A DNA stretch of 52,160 nt from JALEFZ01 sp039817415 (GTDB lineage Bacteria; Bacteroidota; Bacteroidia; J057), in assembly GCA_039817415.1 (NCBI GenBank), contig JBCBVV010000046.1:1-52160 (forward strand). Reading direction: 5' to 3'. Numbering within the stretch: the stretch's first letter is position 1; the number at the start of each line of letters is the position of its first letter. The position numbers and the translations under genes were made by a program. The notes beneath the pieces are model-generated. The model was not told the DNA's origin, made no database searches, and was given only the letters and a program-made list of their open reading frames with translations. Below, piece after piece: positions 33,623-42,558 of the stretch.

Positions 33623-36172
33623 TCAGCCTTGTTCTTCATTACCGCCTTCTTCTGCAGGTTTGATTTCCTCCTGAGGTTCAGCTCCCTTTTTAACGGAAAC
33701 AGTGATCTTGTCTTCACTCTCATCATAATCTACCACTAGGGTATCTCCTTCATTAGAGCCGCTTTCAAGGATCGTATCCGCGATGGGATCTTCAAGGTAA
33801 CGCTGGAGGGCACGCTGCAGTGGACGAGCTCCATACTGCTTGTCAAAGCCTTTCTCAGCGATGTACTCTTTGGCACGCTGGCTAAGCTCGATTTCGTAGC
33901 CTTTCTCTGTGATACGCTTGAATACGCCCTTCAACTGAAGGTCGATGATACGCATGATGTCTTCCTGCTCCAACTCATTGAAGATGATGACATCGTCAAT
34001 ACGGTTAAGGAACTCTGGTCTGAAGACCTTTTTCATTGCTCCTTCAATCGTGCTACGCATCATGTCCTGCGTTTGATCCTGACGTGATTTAGTAGAGAAT
34101 CCAACTCCCGTACCAAAGCTCTTCAATTCTCTCACACCAACGTTAGAGGTCATGATGATAATGGTATTTTTGAAGTCGATTCGACGACCTAATCCATCCG
34201 TCAACAAACCATCATCCAACACCTGTAGCATGATGTTGAAGATGTCTGGGTGAGCCTTCTCAATCTCGTCTAACAAAACGACAGAGTATGGCTTACGACG
34301 TACACGCTCAGTCAACTGTCCACCTTCTTCGTACCCGACGTATCCCGGAGGGGCTCCGATCAAACGTGATACAGTGAACTTCTCCATATATTCCGACATA
34401 TCTAGGCGAATCAAAGCTTCGTCAGAATCAAACATGTATCTGGCCAGAGCTTTCGCAAGTTCTGTTTTACCAACACCTGTTTGTCCAAGGAAGATGAATG
34501 ATCCAATCGGTTTGTTAGGATCTTTAAGACCTAGACGGGAGCGACGAATAGCTTTTACGAGTTTCTCAATGGCAGGATCCTGACCGATGATTACATCTTT
34601 CAAGCCTTCTCCCATCACCTTCAACTTGGAGATTTCACCTGCAGCTACCTTGGTTACAGGAATACCTGTCATCATGGCTACTACAGAGGCGACATCCTCC
34701 TCAGAAACTGTATATCTTTTGTTTTTTGTCTCTTCTTCCCACTCGATCTTCGCTTGCTCTAGCTCTTCTAGCAATCTTTTCTCTTGATCGCGTAGCTGGG
34801 CAGCTTTTTCGTACTGCTGAGACTTAACAACCTTATTTTTTTGCTCTTTTACTTCTTCGATTTTGGCTTCTAGATCCAAAATGCTCTGAGGCACGTGGAT
34901 GTTGGTGATATGAACACGGCTACCTGCCTCATCCAATACATCAATCGCTTTATCTGGGAAGTAACGATCACTTACATATCTATCAGACAACTTCACACAA
35001 GCATCGATCGCCTCCTCAGTGTAGTTTACATTGTGGTGGTCTTCGTACTTAGACTTGATGTTGTTTAGAATTTCAATGGTCTCTTCAACGCTCGTAGGCT
35101 CAACGATTACCTTTTGGAAACGTCTTTCAAGGGCTCCATCTTTTTCGATGTGCTGACGATACTCGTCCAGCGTTGTTGCACCGATGCATTGGATTTCTCC
35201 TCTTGCCAAAGCTGGCTTGAAGATATTTGAAGCATCCAAAGATCCGGAAGCTCCACCTGCACCTACGATTGTATGTAACTCATCAATGAACAGAATGACA
35301 TCAGGAGACTTTTCTAATTCTGCCATGACAGCCTTCATTCTCTCCTCAAACTGTCCTCTGTATTTAGTTCCCGCTACTAGGGAAGCAATATCTAGAGTTA
35401 CCACTCGCTTGTTGTACAGCACGCGAGATACCTTGCGCTGAACGATACGAAGGGCAAGTCCTTCAGCAATGGCAGTTTTACCTACACCTGGCTCACCTAT
35501 TAGAACGGGATTGTTCTTCTTACGACGGCTCAGAATCTGGGCAACACGTTCGATTTCTTTTTCCCTACCAACGATAGGGTCTAATTTGTTTTCTTCGGCA
35601 GCCTTCGTTAGGTCTCTACCGAAATTGTCCAAAACAGGGGTTTTAGATTTACTTGTTCTCTTTGGTCGATCTCCTGGTTGATTCATTTCTCCTGGTTCAG
35701 GTGGTTCATTAGCAACACTCATTTGTGGAGTTCCGTCCTCATCCTTTTGTTCCAGTTCGGCGCGTACAATATCGTAGGTAACACCAAAGCGGGACAGAAT
35801 CTGTGCAGCGACGTTATTCTCCTCACGTAAAATAGATAGCAACAGGTGCTCAGTACCTATGACGGCACTCTTTAGAAGTTTGGCTTCTAGCCGGGTGATT
35901 TTGAGTACTTTTTCCGCCTGTCGGGTCAGTGGCAGATTGGTTAAATTGATGGTAGTAACTGTTCCCTTGACAGCGTTCTCGATAGAGCGCTTCAATTGAG
36001 ACAGGTCTACACTCAGGTTTACCAATATTTTAATAGCCAACCCTTCCCCTTCTCGGATCAGACCCAAAAGCAGATGCTCTGGGCCAATGTAATCATGCCC
36101 CAGCCGTATCGCTTCCTCCCTGCTGTAGGATATAACATCCTTTACTCGATCTGAAAAATTAGAATCCGGCAT
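33623..36172 (-). CDS. clpC: ATP-dependent Clp protease ATP-binding subunit ClpC
   Basis: 849 residues. Clp_N repeats (1-145), first AAA+ module with GEPGVGKTAIAEG and LFIDELHTIVGAG, a coiled-coil middle domain carrying a UVR motif (QYEKAAQLRDQEKRLLEEL, about 435-455) that marks ClpC rather than ClpB, and a second AAA+ module with GQTGVGKTELAKA and VVLLDEIEKAHPDIF. Unfolds substrates for ClpP. The extra acidic C-terminal tail (EEIKPAEEGGNEEQG) is typical of Bacteroidota. Likely heat- or stress-regulated, but no CtsR site is visible. Confidence 0.96.
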   Translation of the reverse strand: MPDSNFSDRVKDVISYSREEAIRLGHDYIGPEHLLLGLIREGEGLAIKILVNLSVDLSQLKRSIENAVKGTVTTINLTNLPLTRQAEKVLKITRLEAKLLKSAVIGTEHLLLSILREENNVAAQILSRFGVTYDIVRAELEQKDEDGTPQMSVANEPPEPGEMNQPGDRPKRTSKSKTPVLDNFGRDLTKAAEENKLDPIVGREKEIERVAQILSRRKKNNPVLIGEPGVGKTAIAEGLALRIVQRKVSRVLYNKRVVTLDIASLVAGTKYRGQFEERMKAVMAELEKSPDVILFIDELHTIVGAGGASGSLDASNIFKPALARGEIQCIGATTLDEYRQHIEKDGALERRFQKVIVEPTSVEETIEILNNIKSKYEDHHNVNYTEEAIDACVKLSDRYVSDRYFPDKAIDVLDEAGSRVHITNIHVPQSILDLEAKIEEVKEQKNKVVKSQQYEKAAQLRDQEKRLLEELEQAKIEWEEETKNKRYTVSEEDVASVVAMMTGIPVTKVAAGEISKLKVMGEGLKDVIIGQDPAIEKLVKAIRRSRLGLKDPNKPIGSFIFLGQTGVGKTELAKALARYMFDSDEALIRLDMSEYMEKFTVSRLIGAPPGYVGYEEGGQLTERVRRKPYSVVLLDEIEKAHPDIFNIMLQVLDDGLLTDGLGRRIDFKNTIIIMTSNVGVRELKSFGTGVGFSTKSRQDQTQDMMRSTIEGAMKKVFRPEFLNRIDDVIIFNELEQEDIMRIIDLQLKGVFKRITEKGYEIELSQRAKEYIAEKGFDKQYGARPLQRALQRYLEDPIADTILESGSNEGDTLVVDYDESEDKITVSVKKGAEPQEEIKPAEEGGNEEQG

Positions 36173-36404
36173 ATGTCTTTTGTGTAATTAGGACGGAAAG
36201 AATTAAAACACAAGTTTATTCCCTTATGTTTCCTTCTTCACTTCCCAATCGGGTTTTTCCTAAATATAGGCTTAGACGATCTAAACCTGCTGTAATTGTG
36301 CCAGCTTATAACAAGCTGACAAGATGGCAGGGTATCCAATAAAACGGATTCCTACAGTAGAGGTTTCATGCATGAATGGCAGCTTCTCAAACGTGTATGA
36401 CACA

Positions 36405-37475
36405 CTAGCCTGCCGTGTTTAGGGTCAGGACTGCAATGACAATAGCTACCACCATCAGGTTGATCAGTGCAAGAGGTAGAAGACGCTTCCAACCCAGGTC
36501 CATTAATTGATTGTATTTGAACCTTGGTAAGGTCCAGCGAACCCAGATAAAGAGGAAGACAAAGAAACCTGTTTTGAAGGCAAACCAGCCAATATTCCAA
36601 GCCATTTGCAACATAGGACTCCATTCCGCGACTCCTATCATTCCTTCGAATGGCCCTAAGTATCCACCTACAAACATGGTTACAATCATCATGGATCCAA
36701 CCACGATATGGATATACTCAGCCAAGAAAAACAAGGCAAACTTCATGGAGCTGTATTCGGTGTGGAAACCACCAACAAGTTCCTGCTCTGCTTCTACAAG
36801 GTCAAAGGGAGCTCTATTAGCCTCTGCAAACGCACAAATAACGAATATGATGAAACCTAAAGGGTTTACAAATAAGTTCCATGCACCTCTTTGTGCTTCT
36901 ACGATTGCGCCGGGTCTTAGGAAACCTGCATCGCCCTCAAAACGCATATTTGTCAAGAGAATGACACTCACAACGGCCAATCCCAGCGCCAATTCATAGC
37001 TAATCATCTGAGCAGAGGAGCGCAGACCACCCAAAAGGGAATATTTACTATTCGATGACCATCCTGCAAGGGTAACACCATAAACAGAGATGGAAGTAAC
37101 AGACAACACATATAGGATACCCACATTCACATCCGCAAGCGTCAAAAAGCCGCCAGTTGCTTCCGTCATCGGAATGTCAACTTTGGCAAAAGGCACAACC
37201 GCAATGGTAATAAGGGAAATGGTTACCGCAATGATAGGGGAAATGAAGTGGACGAATTTATCTGCAGCAGAAGGGATGATATCCTCTTTTAGCAACAGTT
37301 TCAATACGTCCGCAAAAGGCTGTAATAACCCAAGTGGTCCTGTCCTATTGGGACCAACACGCTGTTGTATCCAGGCAGATATTTTTCTTTCGAAATAAAC
37401 TGAGTATGCGGCTGACAGAATCTGAACTGCCAACAGAATACCAACAAGAATTAATGCGTAGGTCAATGCCTCCAT
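36405..37475 (-). CDS. nuoH: NADH-quinone oxidoreductase subunit H, solitary gene
   Basis: 356 residues, eight membrane helices. Complex I subunit that forms the quinone-binding channel next to the Q module. YFERKISAWIQQRVGPNRTGP, the conserved acidic loop of TM5-6 (EANRAPFDLVEAEQELVGGFHTEYSSMKFALFF region, residues about 218-250) and the last helix WVRWTLPRFKYNQLMDLGWK are canonical. Odd: no other nuo gene is nearby; clpC and a methyltransferase flank it, so the nuo cluster is broken up in this genome. It must be expressed in step with the other subunits elsewhere. Confidence 0.95.
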   Translation of the reverse strand: MEALTYALILVGILLAVQILSAAYSVYFERKISAWIQQRVGPNRTGPLGLLQPFADVLKLLLKEDIIPSAADKFVHFISPIIAVTISLITIAVVPFAKVDIPMTEATGGFLTLADVNVGILYVLSVTSISVYGVTLAGWSSNSKYSLLGGLRSSAQMISYELALGLAVVSVILLTNMRFEGDAGFLRPGAIVEAQRGAWNLFVNPLGFIIFVICAFAEANRAPFDLVEAEQELVGGFHTEYSSMKFALFFLAEYIHIVVGSMMIVTMFVGGYLGPFEGMIGVAEWSPMLQMAWNIGWFAFKTGFFVFLFIWVRWTLPRFKYNQLMDLGWKRLLPLALINLMVVAIVIAVLTLNTAG

Positions 37476-37537
37476 TACAAATGCTTATACAATGTGTGTT
37501 CGCCTAAATTAAAAACTCTTCCCTCCTCCTACAAGTC

Positions 37538-38338
37538 TTATTTACCGCGGTGAACCATGTACCAACCCGCTGTGGTAAAAAAGTCCTTGAAATAGGGAAT
37601 GGCCATGACCCATTTTGCTTGTTCTCTTGGCTTTAATCCAAATTTGAAGCGATATATAGGGTTAAAAAGAAAGTGCTTACTTTTGGCAATTTTCAAATCA
37701 CTTTCCTGAATAATTCTTTCAAATCTTGCCAAGGAAATCCCTGTCTCCTTGATTTCTACAAGCGCCTCTACATTAGCTTCAGTCTCTCCAAAAGCCTTAA
37801 GAAATCCCTTATAGGCTCCCATTGGAAGCAAATGAAAATAGGGCATCATCCCCAGTACCTTACTCTTACAAGTCTGCTGATGTCCCCCAAATGGCATTCT
37901 CCAAGGCGGAAAACCAAAGAAGATAAAGCCATCATCCTTAAGAAATTGTTTGATATAAGGAATAAACTTCTCTTGCTCGGGAATATGCTCTATGGTATCC
38001 TTCAAGATGATCAGATCAAATGCAGCCTGAAATTCTTCTCTGAAGGAATCCTCATACACATTTTGAGTCCTGAAAGACGCAAGACCCGCCTTTATTTCTT
38101 CCTGAAAATACTCATTAGCCTTGGCGATTCTTCTGGAATTTAAATCAACTCCTAGGCACTGACATTTTCGAGCGGTGAATGTTTTCAGCACACCTCCTTC
38201 ACCACAGCCAATCTCCATCACACGAAGTCCCTCTCTCGCAGGCAAGACTTCCTGAATAAAAGGTAGAAGATAATCTTCCGAATTATCCACCTGCTGCTGA
38301 AATCGTACGTCTGTTGATGAATGTTGGGCAAGTGCCAT
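37538..38338 (-). CDS. Class I SAM-dependent methyltransferase
   Basis: 266 residues. The SAM site reads RVMEIGCGEGGVLKTF (motif I), with GVDLNSRRIAKANEYF (motif II) and FDLIILKDTIEHIPEQEKFI (motif IV) behind it. FGFPPWRMPFGGHQQTC follows, then a variable C-terminal part with a membrane-edge look. Substrate unknown; the pattern suits small molecule or lipid-linked saccharide methylation. Lies upstream of nuoH, 62 nt apart on the same strand, but no functional link is evident. Confidence 0.83.
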   Translation of the reverse strand: MALAQHSSTDVRFQQQVDNSEDYLLPFIQEVLPAREGLRVMEIGCGEGGVLKTFTARKCQCLGVDLNSRRIAKANEYFQEEIKAGLASFRTQNVYEDSFREEFQAAFDLIILKDTIEHIPEQEKFIPYIKQFLKDDGFIFFGFPPWRMPFGGHQQTCKSKVLGMMPYFHLLPMGAYKGFLKAFGETEANVEALVEIKETGISLARFERIIQESDLKIAKSKHFLFNPIYRFKFGLKPREQAKWVMAIPYFKDFFTTAGWYMVHRGK

Positions 38339-38399
38339 AAACAGTATTAGAAAATATAATCACGCAAGTTTAAGAACTTTTTAGGGCGAATGCGATTAA

Positions 38400-38551
38400 A
38401 TGCAGGTTTTTGGAACAAAAATGAAAAAATATTCAGGCTGGCGTGACCTACCCTTAATCTCCCTTCTAAAGATTAACAGGTTAATCCTGTTAGTTTTAGG
38501 GCGTTTTCATGGCTGTTTCCCGCGAGCTTTATGCTTGCGGGACCTTTTTTT
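38400..38551 (+). ncRNA. Candidate small RNA ending in an orphan terminator
   Basis: The 348-nt gap between the methyltransferase start and the T9SS gene holds a hairpin taacagg/cctgtta (38474-38492) and then a full rho-independent terminator (38518-38551) on the plus strand, though no plus-strand gene precedes it (the upstream gene runs the other way). A transcript starting about 38400 would end there. A leader or attenuator of the T9SS gene is the alternative. Extent is approximate. Confidence 0.4.
38518..38551 (+). terminator. Rho-independent terminator with no upstream gene
   Basis: Ten-base stem (tcccgcgagc 38518-38527, gcttgcggga 38533-38542, one G-U pair), TTTAT loop, CC and seven T. 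Its strength is clear; what it terminates is not. Confidence 0.85.
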
Positions 38552-38686
38552 GTTTGACTTACAGCGAATTAGCTTCCGCTCCCCTTCTCCAGACAATCCA
38601 GAACCCCTCCTTTTTGTCCTCCTAAATCCTAACTATTCAAGAAGGGGCTAGTTAACTTCTACATACAGTAAGCAAACTATTAAATC

Positions 38687-40453
38687 ATGAAACAATTATT
38701 TACCCTATTGCTCATCTGCACGATGGGCTCAACCTACCTTTTTGCCCAACAGGGATTTGTCAAAGCAATTTTTCCAGAAAAGCAGTTTGAAAGCGTATTA
38801 GGAAATCCAGAAGAAGTGGAAGTCTATGTGACTTTCTTCGGCCATGAAATCCTGTCTGACGCTAGCACCCTGACTGGATTTACGTATGAGTACAAAAAAA
38901 ACAGCAACCAAAAACAGGTCTTGGTTCTCCATAAAAGCTTAGCAAATGGAGACTCAATCTGGACCAAAAGCTACGATCTTGGGGCAAACAGAGTAAGTTT
39001 CTCCGTGAACCACAGCATCGCAAAGACGGCCGATGGAGGTGCCATTCTTTCTCTTGATAGAAGCATAAACCATCAGTCCTTTGAAACATTTCTAAGAATT
39101 GATGGAAATGGAAATACGCTATGGGTTAAGCAAGCTGAGAAAAGTAAGTCTCTGTTAGGTGATAAACTCGACACTTACGAAAAAGCGAATGGGAACTTGA
39201 TCACTATCCACGAACAGGGTTACAATTTCAATACTACGGGCTTTATCATCACAGAATTAACAAGCCAAGGAGATTTTGTAGACAGAAAATACTACACTTT
39301 CCCTAGAAATCAGGGTTTCCTACACCTAAGCTCAACTTATATGGGCAAGGATGAAAGTTTGTATTTGGCTGGCTCTTTCAACTCCTCCACTTTCAGTTCA
39401 CACCAAGTCAACGTTTTTCTAGGTAAAATCTCGCCCACTGGCCAAGTCCAGTTGAGTAAGGTTTACAATGGAGGACGGGAATTCGCGGGTGTGGATGTGC
39501 TCCAGCAAAATGACGATATCTATGTGGGGGTGAGTGGTTATTTTTCTGTCGTCCTATTGAAGACTGACTCTCTGGGTGTTCCTATTCTCACAAATATCTA
39601 CGAAGACAAATCCTTCCAAAATGGAGGGCATGAACAATTCCAAATTGCTCCCAACAAGCCCGGCATTTCTCTTGTCATTCCCACTCAAGATAGACAAGAT
39701 GTGATGCTAGACCTATCTGAAGGCTTAGCTGGGTCTTATGCTCACCTAAAGCTGGAAACAAATGGAACTATCTTGACCTCTGAAATTCTCAAAGGAGGAG
39801 GAGATTACAGAGGAAGATTTGATATAGCTGATAATGGAGGAGGTTCACTAGACTTGGCTTACTCCACTTACTTCATAGATGGTACTGAATACGAACATGG
39901 TTACAGTTTACCGCTGGAAGGAATTAACATTACCAAGATTAATCCCGCTCCAGACTCTGCTACACTATGTAAATCCACTCCTATTGACCCTACTATTTCT
40001 ACTGGTAGCTTTCAGACCAGTACCCTAACCATCAGTGCCCCCCTTCCCGTAACAAGCCTCAATCTCGGTCAGGTACTCCCAAATGGAGGCATTACATCTA
40101 CAACGGGCTTTATCTTCACAGATGATGTAATTCAGGAGTTGTTCCTTTGTCAAGCCACTAATCAGGGGCAATCATCTTCTCAAGAAATTGATGAGCAACC
40201 TATTACTGGGATCATAGAGGCCTTTCCTAACCCTACAAGAGGAGAATTGACCCTAAGAATGAAAGGTGGACTTGGAAAAATGACCATGAGGATTCAAGAT
40301 CTTAGTGGACGTATTTTGATGCAGGCTGAAATGGATGAGGAGGAAGATGCAAGAATGGACATGAACATGTCTGACATGAAAGCAGGCATCTACATTTTGA
40401 CTATGGAAGGAAGAGACGTGATGATTCGCAAGAAAATCGTCAAAGTAGACTAA
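38687..40453 (+). CDS. T9SS-sorted secreted protein, beta-propeller-like
   Basis: 588 residues: signal peptide (1-20, TYLFA-QQ), a middle of repeated short beta segments with Gly-Asn turns (KTADGGAILSLDRS, YLAGSFNSS, VGVSGYFSVVLLKTDSLG) like delta-60 or propeller repeats, and a C-terminal type A sorting domain (IEAFPNPTRGELTLRM, MRIQDLSGRILMQ, MKAGIYILTME, KKIVKVD). The last strand is unusually rich in Met and Glu (MDEEEDARMDMNMSDMK). Exported by the type IX system; no enzyme motif seen. Convergent with the rpsF operon. Confidence 0.82.
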   Translation: MKQLFTLLLICTMGSTYLFAQQGFVKAIFPEKQFESVLGNPEEVEVYVTFFGHEILSDASTLTGFTYEYKKNSNQKQVLVLHKSLANGDSIWTKSYDLGANRVSFSVNHSIAKTADGGAILSLDRSINHQSFETFLRIDGNGNTLWVKQAEKSKSLLGDKLDTYEKANGNLITIHEQGYNFNTTGFIITELTSQGDFVDRKYYTFPRNQGFLHLSSTYMGKDESLYLAGSFNSSTFSSHQVNVFLGKISPTGQVQLSKVYNGGREFAGVDVLQQNDDIYVGVSGYFSVVLLKTDSLGVPILTNIYEDKSFQNGGHEQFQIAPNKPGISLVIPTQDRQDVMLDLSEGLAGSYAHLKLETNGTILTSEILKGGGDYRGRFDIADNGGGSLDLAYSTYFIDGTEYEHGYSLPLEGINITKINPAPDSATLCKSTPIDPTISTGSFQTSTLTISAPLPVTSLNLGQVLPNGGITSTTGFIFTDDVIQELFLCQATNQGQSSSQEIDEQPITGIIEAFPNPTRGELTLRMKGGLGKMTMRIQDLSGRILMQAEMDEEEDARMDMNMSDMKAGIYILTMEGRDVMIRKKIVKVD

Positions 40454-40481
40454 GCCTAGAGAAATAGATAAGATAACATGA

Positions 40482-40509
40482 AAAAGGCTGCTCATGTGAG
40501 CAGCCTTTT
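40482..40509. terminator. Bidirectional terminator between the T9SS gene and rplI
   Basis: Twelve-base stem (aaaaggctgctc 40482-40493, gagcagcctttt 40498-40509) with a 4-nt loop, A-flanked and T-flanked, between converging genes. Confidence 0.9.
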
Positions 40510-40529
40510 CTATTCTTGTTCAGTAAGGA

Positions 40530-40976
40530 TTAACCATCCTTTCTGATAACTTCAATTTCAACTTCAGCCTTGACTTCCTTGTGTAGGTGAACAGTAGCTG
40601 TGTACTCTCCTGTGCTACGGATGTCGTCTAAAGTGATTGTCTTGCGATCGATGTCGAAGCCTTTTTCTTTCAATCTGTTGGCTACCTGTAGCGTTGTTAC
40701 AGAACCAAATAGTTTTCCATCAGCACCTGCAAGGGTTTCGATGGTTAACTTCAGACCATTCAGCTTAGCCGCTTCTTCATCAGCCTGGTTTTTAATAAAC
40801 TCAAGCTTGTGAGCACGCTGACGCTGACGCTCTTGTAGATCTTTCAAAGCAGACTTAGTCGCCAACACAGCCATTCCTTGTGGAATCAGGTAATTACGCG
40901 CATAACCAGGTTTTACCTTTACCACATCGTCCTTGTCGCCAAGGTTTTTTACGGGTTGTTTCAGAATAATTTCCAT
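40530..40976 (-). CDS. rplI: 50S ribosomal protein L9
   Basis: 148 residues. Starts MEIILKQPVKNLGDKDDVVK and holds the N-terminal rRNA-binding signature VKPGYARNYLIPQG, the long connecting helix and the C-terminal domain (LFGSVTTLQVANRLKEKG). Last gene of rpsF-rpsR-rplI, 4 nt after rpsR. Confidence 0.96.
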   Translation of the reverse strand: MEIILKQPVKNLGDKDDVVKVKPGYARNYLIPQGMAVLATKSALKDLQERQRQRAHKLEFIKNQADEEAAKLNGLKLTIETLAGADGKLFGSVTTLQVANRLKEKGFDIDRKTITLDDIRSTGEYTATVHLHKEVKAEVEIEVIRKDG

Positions 40977-40980
40977 TGTC

Positions 40981-41253
40981 TTACTTCAATTCGTCTGTTA
41001 CAAATGGTAAAAAGGCCAAATGACGCGCACGCTTAATCGCCTTAGAAAGACGACGCTGGAACTTCAAGCTGGTTCCTGTAATACGACGGGGAAGAATCTT
41101 ACCCTGCTCGTTTACAAATTTCAACAAGAAATCTGGGTCTTTGTAATCTATGTAGCGGATACCGGCTTTCTTAAAGCGGCAGTATTTCTTCTGACGGTGC
41201 TCCGTTCTGATTCGGTTGACCGCCGTAGGTCCAATTACATTATTTTTAGCCAT
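40981..41253 (-). CDS. rpsR: 30S ribosomal protein S18
   Basis: 90 residues with YCRFKKAGIRYIDYKDPDFL, the RRITGTSLKFQRRL block and KRARHLAFLPFV, typical of S18. Only one cysteine of the zinc-type variant remains, so it is a Zn-independent form. Between rpsF (5 nt) and rplI (4 nt), one transcript. Confidence 0.96.
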   Translation of the reverse strand: MAKNNVIGPTAVNRIRTEHRQKKYCRFKKAGIRYIDYKDPDFLLKFVNEQGKILPRRITGTSLKFQRRLSKAIKRARHLAFLPFVTDELK

Positions 41254-41258
41254 GACGT

Positions 41259-41648
41259 TTACTTGTTACCTGTTTTAGCATCTTTTCTCAATCCGAATCC
41301 CTGCTCTCTACGCTTCTTGTTAAAAGCCAACATGTGCTTGTCTAGCTTAACTGTCAGATAACGCAACACAGTGTCGTCGTATCTGTAGTTCTGCTCCAAT
41401 TCAGCGATAAATTCAGGTTTCCCTTCAAACTCGATGTAAACGTAGTAACCGTTTGTCTTTCTCTTCACAGGATAAGCCAACTTACGAACACCCCAGTGCT
41501 CGATATTGTGGATTTTCCCATCGTTGTCTTTAATCATTTGGACAAATTTGTCCACTGCCTTTTGATGTCCATCCCCTGACAGTTCGGGAGTGAGGATGAA
41601 CACTGTCTCGTATTCCCATTTGAACGAGACGGGTTTGATATCCATCAT
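41259..41648 (-). CDS. rpsF: 30S ribosomal protein S6
   Basis: About 129 residues from the ATG at 41648. A longer frame from 41690 exists, but the -7 promoter box TACCTTTG lies inside it, so transcription begins after that codon. YETVFILTPELSGDGHQKAV, GVRKLAYPVKRKTNGYYVYIEF and DDTVLRYLTVKLD are S6 blocks. First gene of the rpsF-rpsR-rplI operon. In many bacteria S6:S18 binds its own leader RNA; the leader here is only about 15 nt, so that control is not evident. Confidence 0.94.
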   Translation of the reverse strand: MMDIKPVSFKWEYETVFILTPELSGDGHQKAVDKFVQMIKDNDGKIHNIEHWGVRKLAYPVKRKTNGYYVYIEFEGKPEFIAELEQNYRYDDTVLRYLTVKLDKHMLAFNKKRREQGFGLRKDAKTGNK

Positions 41649-41668
41649 ATTATTAAGAAAATGGATTG

Positions 41669-41699
41669 CAAAGGTACACGATATCTTCAACTAAATCAA
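41669..41699 (-). promoter_or_regulatory. Promoter of the rpsF operon
   Basis: On the minus strand TTG (41697-41699), 20-nt spacer, TACCTTTG (41669-41676): an exact -7 box with correct spacing. Transcription should start about 15 nt before the ATG at 41648. Confidence 0.7.
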
Positions 41700-41791
41700 C
41701 GACTTGTATAAAATTCAATTCCACAACACCCAATAGGGATAATTTTTCCTAATTTTCCTCTGACAAACAACAACACATATCTCACGATCCT

Positions 41792-42553
41792 ATGGCTCAA
41801 ACCGTCCATGTTCACCTACGAGAACTCATCTGCAAAAAGGAAGGAAATAGCTGGAGAAAAACAGAACCCTATCTTTGGACCATCTTCTTCAAGATTGATG
41901 GTGAGCACGTTAATTTGTCCGAAAAATTTAAACTCTCAGGAGAAGTTCCCTTTCATTTTTCAAAAGGTAGCCACGGAAATCTTGAAATTGACGAAATAAA
42001 AGGCGGACAGTCCGTAGGCATTCCAATAGAGATGGGGGTCTTCCAAACTACCCTAACTCCCATCCAAGTACCTTTTTTCAATTATGAGATTCCGGGTATT
42101 CTAGGTGTGATAACAGTATTGATGGAAAAGGAAAACGTAAGTTCTGAAGGGGCTGAAGCTGGACACAAGGCACTTAATGAGTTTGTCCAAAAAGCCGTTA
42201 CCACAGCCGTTCATGAGTTTGACGTGAAAAATATTGATGTCGAAAACATACAAGAGTCCATTAGAATCTATTTTGCTGCTGAGGTAGAGAAATTTGTAGA
42301 AGGAATTGAAGAGGCTGTCGCTTCGGCAGTAGTAGAAGCACAAAATATTTTCCAGAATTTATGGGCTTTGCTAGATAGAGATGATCTGATTGGGTATAAA
42401 ATATGGGATGTAAATCTTGACGAACTACAGGAAAGCCAAGGGAATTACCCTCTTCACGTAGTTTGGAATGCGGAAAAAACAGGCCATTGGGAGTTAATAG
42501 GAGAAATTAAGCTAGAAGAGGCACCCGCTTCCATTGATGTTCAAATTGACTAG
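41792..42553 (+). CDS. Unrecognised protein, first gene of a three-gene run
   Basis: 253 residues, no signal peptide, no membrane helix. Starts with beta-rich sequence (HVHLRELICKKEGNSWRK, EPYLWTIFFKIDGEH), with a short middle (PFFNYEIPGILGVI) and a long amphipathic helical section (about 120-205; KALNEFVQKAVTTAVHEF, EKFVEGIEEAVASAVVEA) and a beta-rich end. I do not recognise the family. The PIG-L gene begins 5 nt after its stop, so the two are coupled, and the TPR protein follows. Confidence 0.6.
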   Translation: MAQTVHVHLRELICKKEGNSWRKTEPYLWTIFFKIDGEHVNLSEKFKLSGEVPFHFSKGSHGNLEIDEIKGGQSVGIPIEMGVFQTTLTPIQVPFFNYEIPGILGVITVLMEKENVSSEGAEAGHKALNEFVQKAVTTAVHEFDVKNIDVENIQESIRIYFAAEVEKFVEGIEEAVASAVVEAQNIFQNLWALLDRDDLIGYKIWDVNLDELQESQGNYPLHVVWNAEKTGHWELIGEIKLEEAPASIDVQID

Positions 42554-42558
42554 CAAAC

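Noticed and set aside
38400..38651. 83-residue plus-strand frame
   Set aside because: It crosses a strong terminator and its product has low-complexity, non-protein-like composition, so it is likely spurious.
41648..41690. Longer rpsF start at 41690
   Set aside because: It would place the start codon upstream of the promoter -7 box, and S6 family wording begins after 41648.
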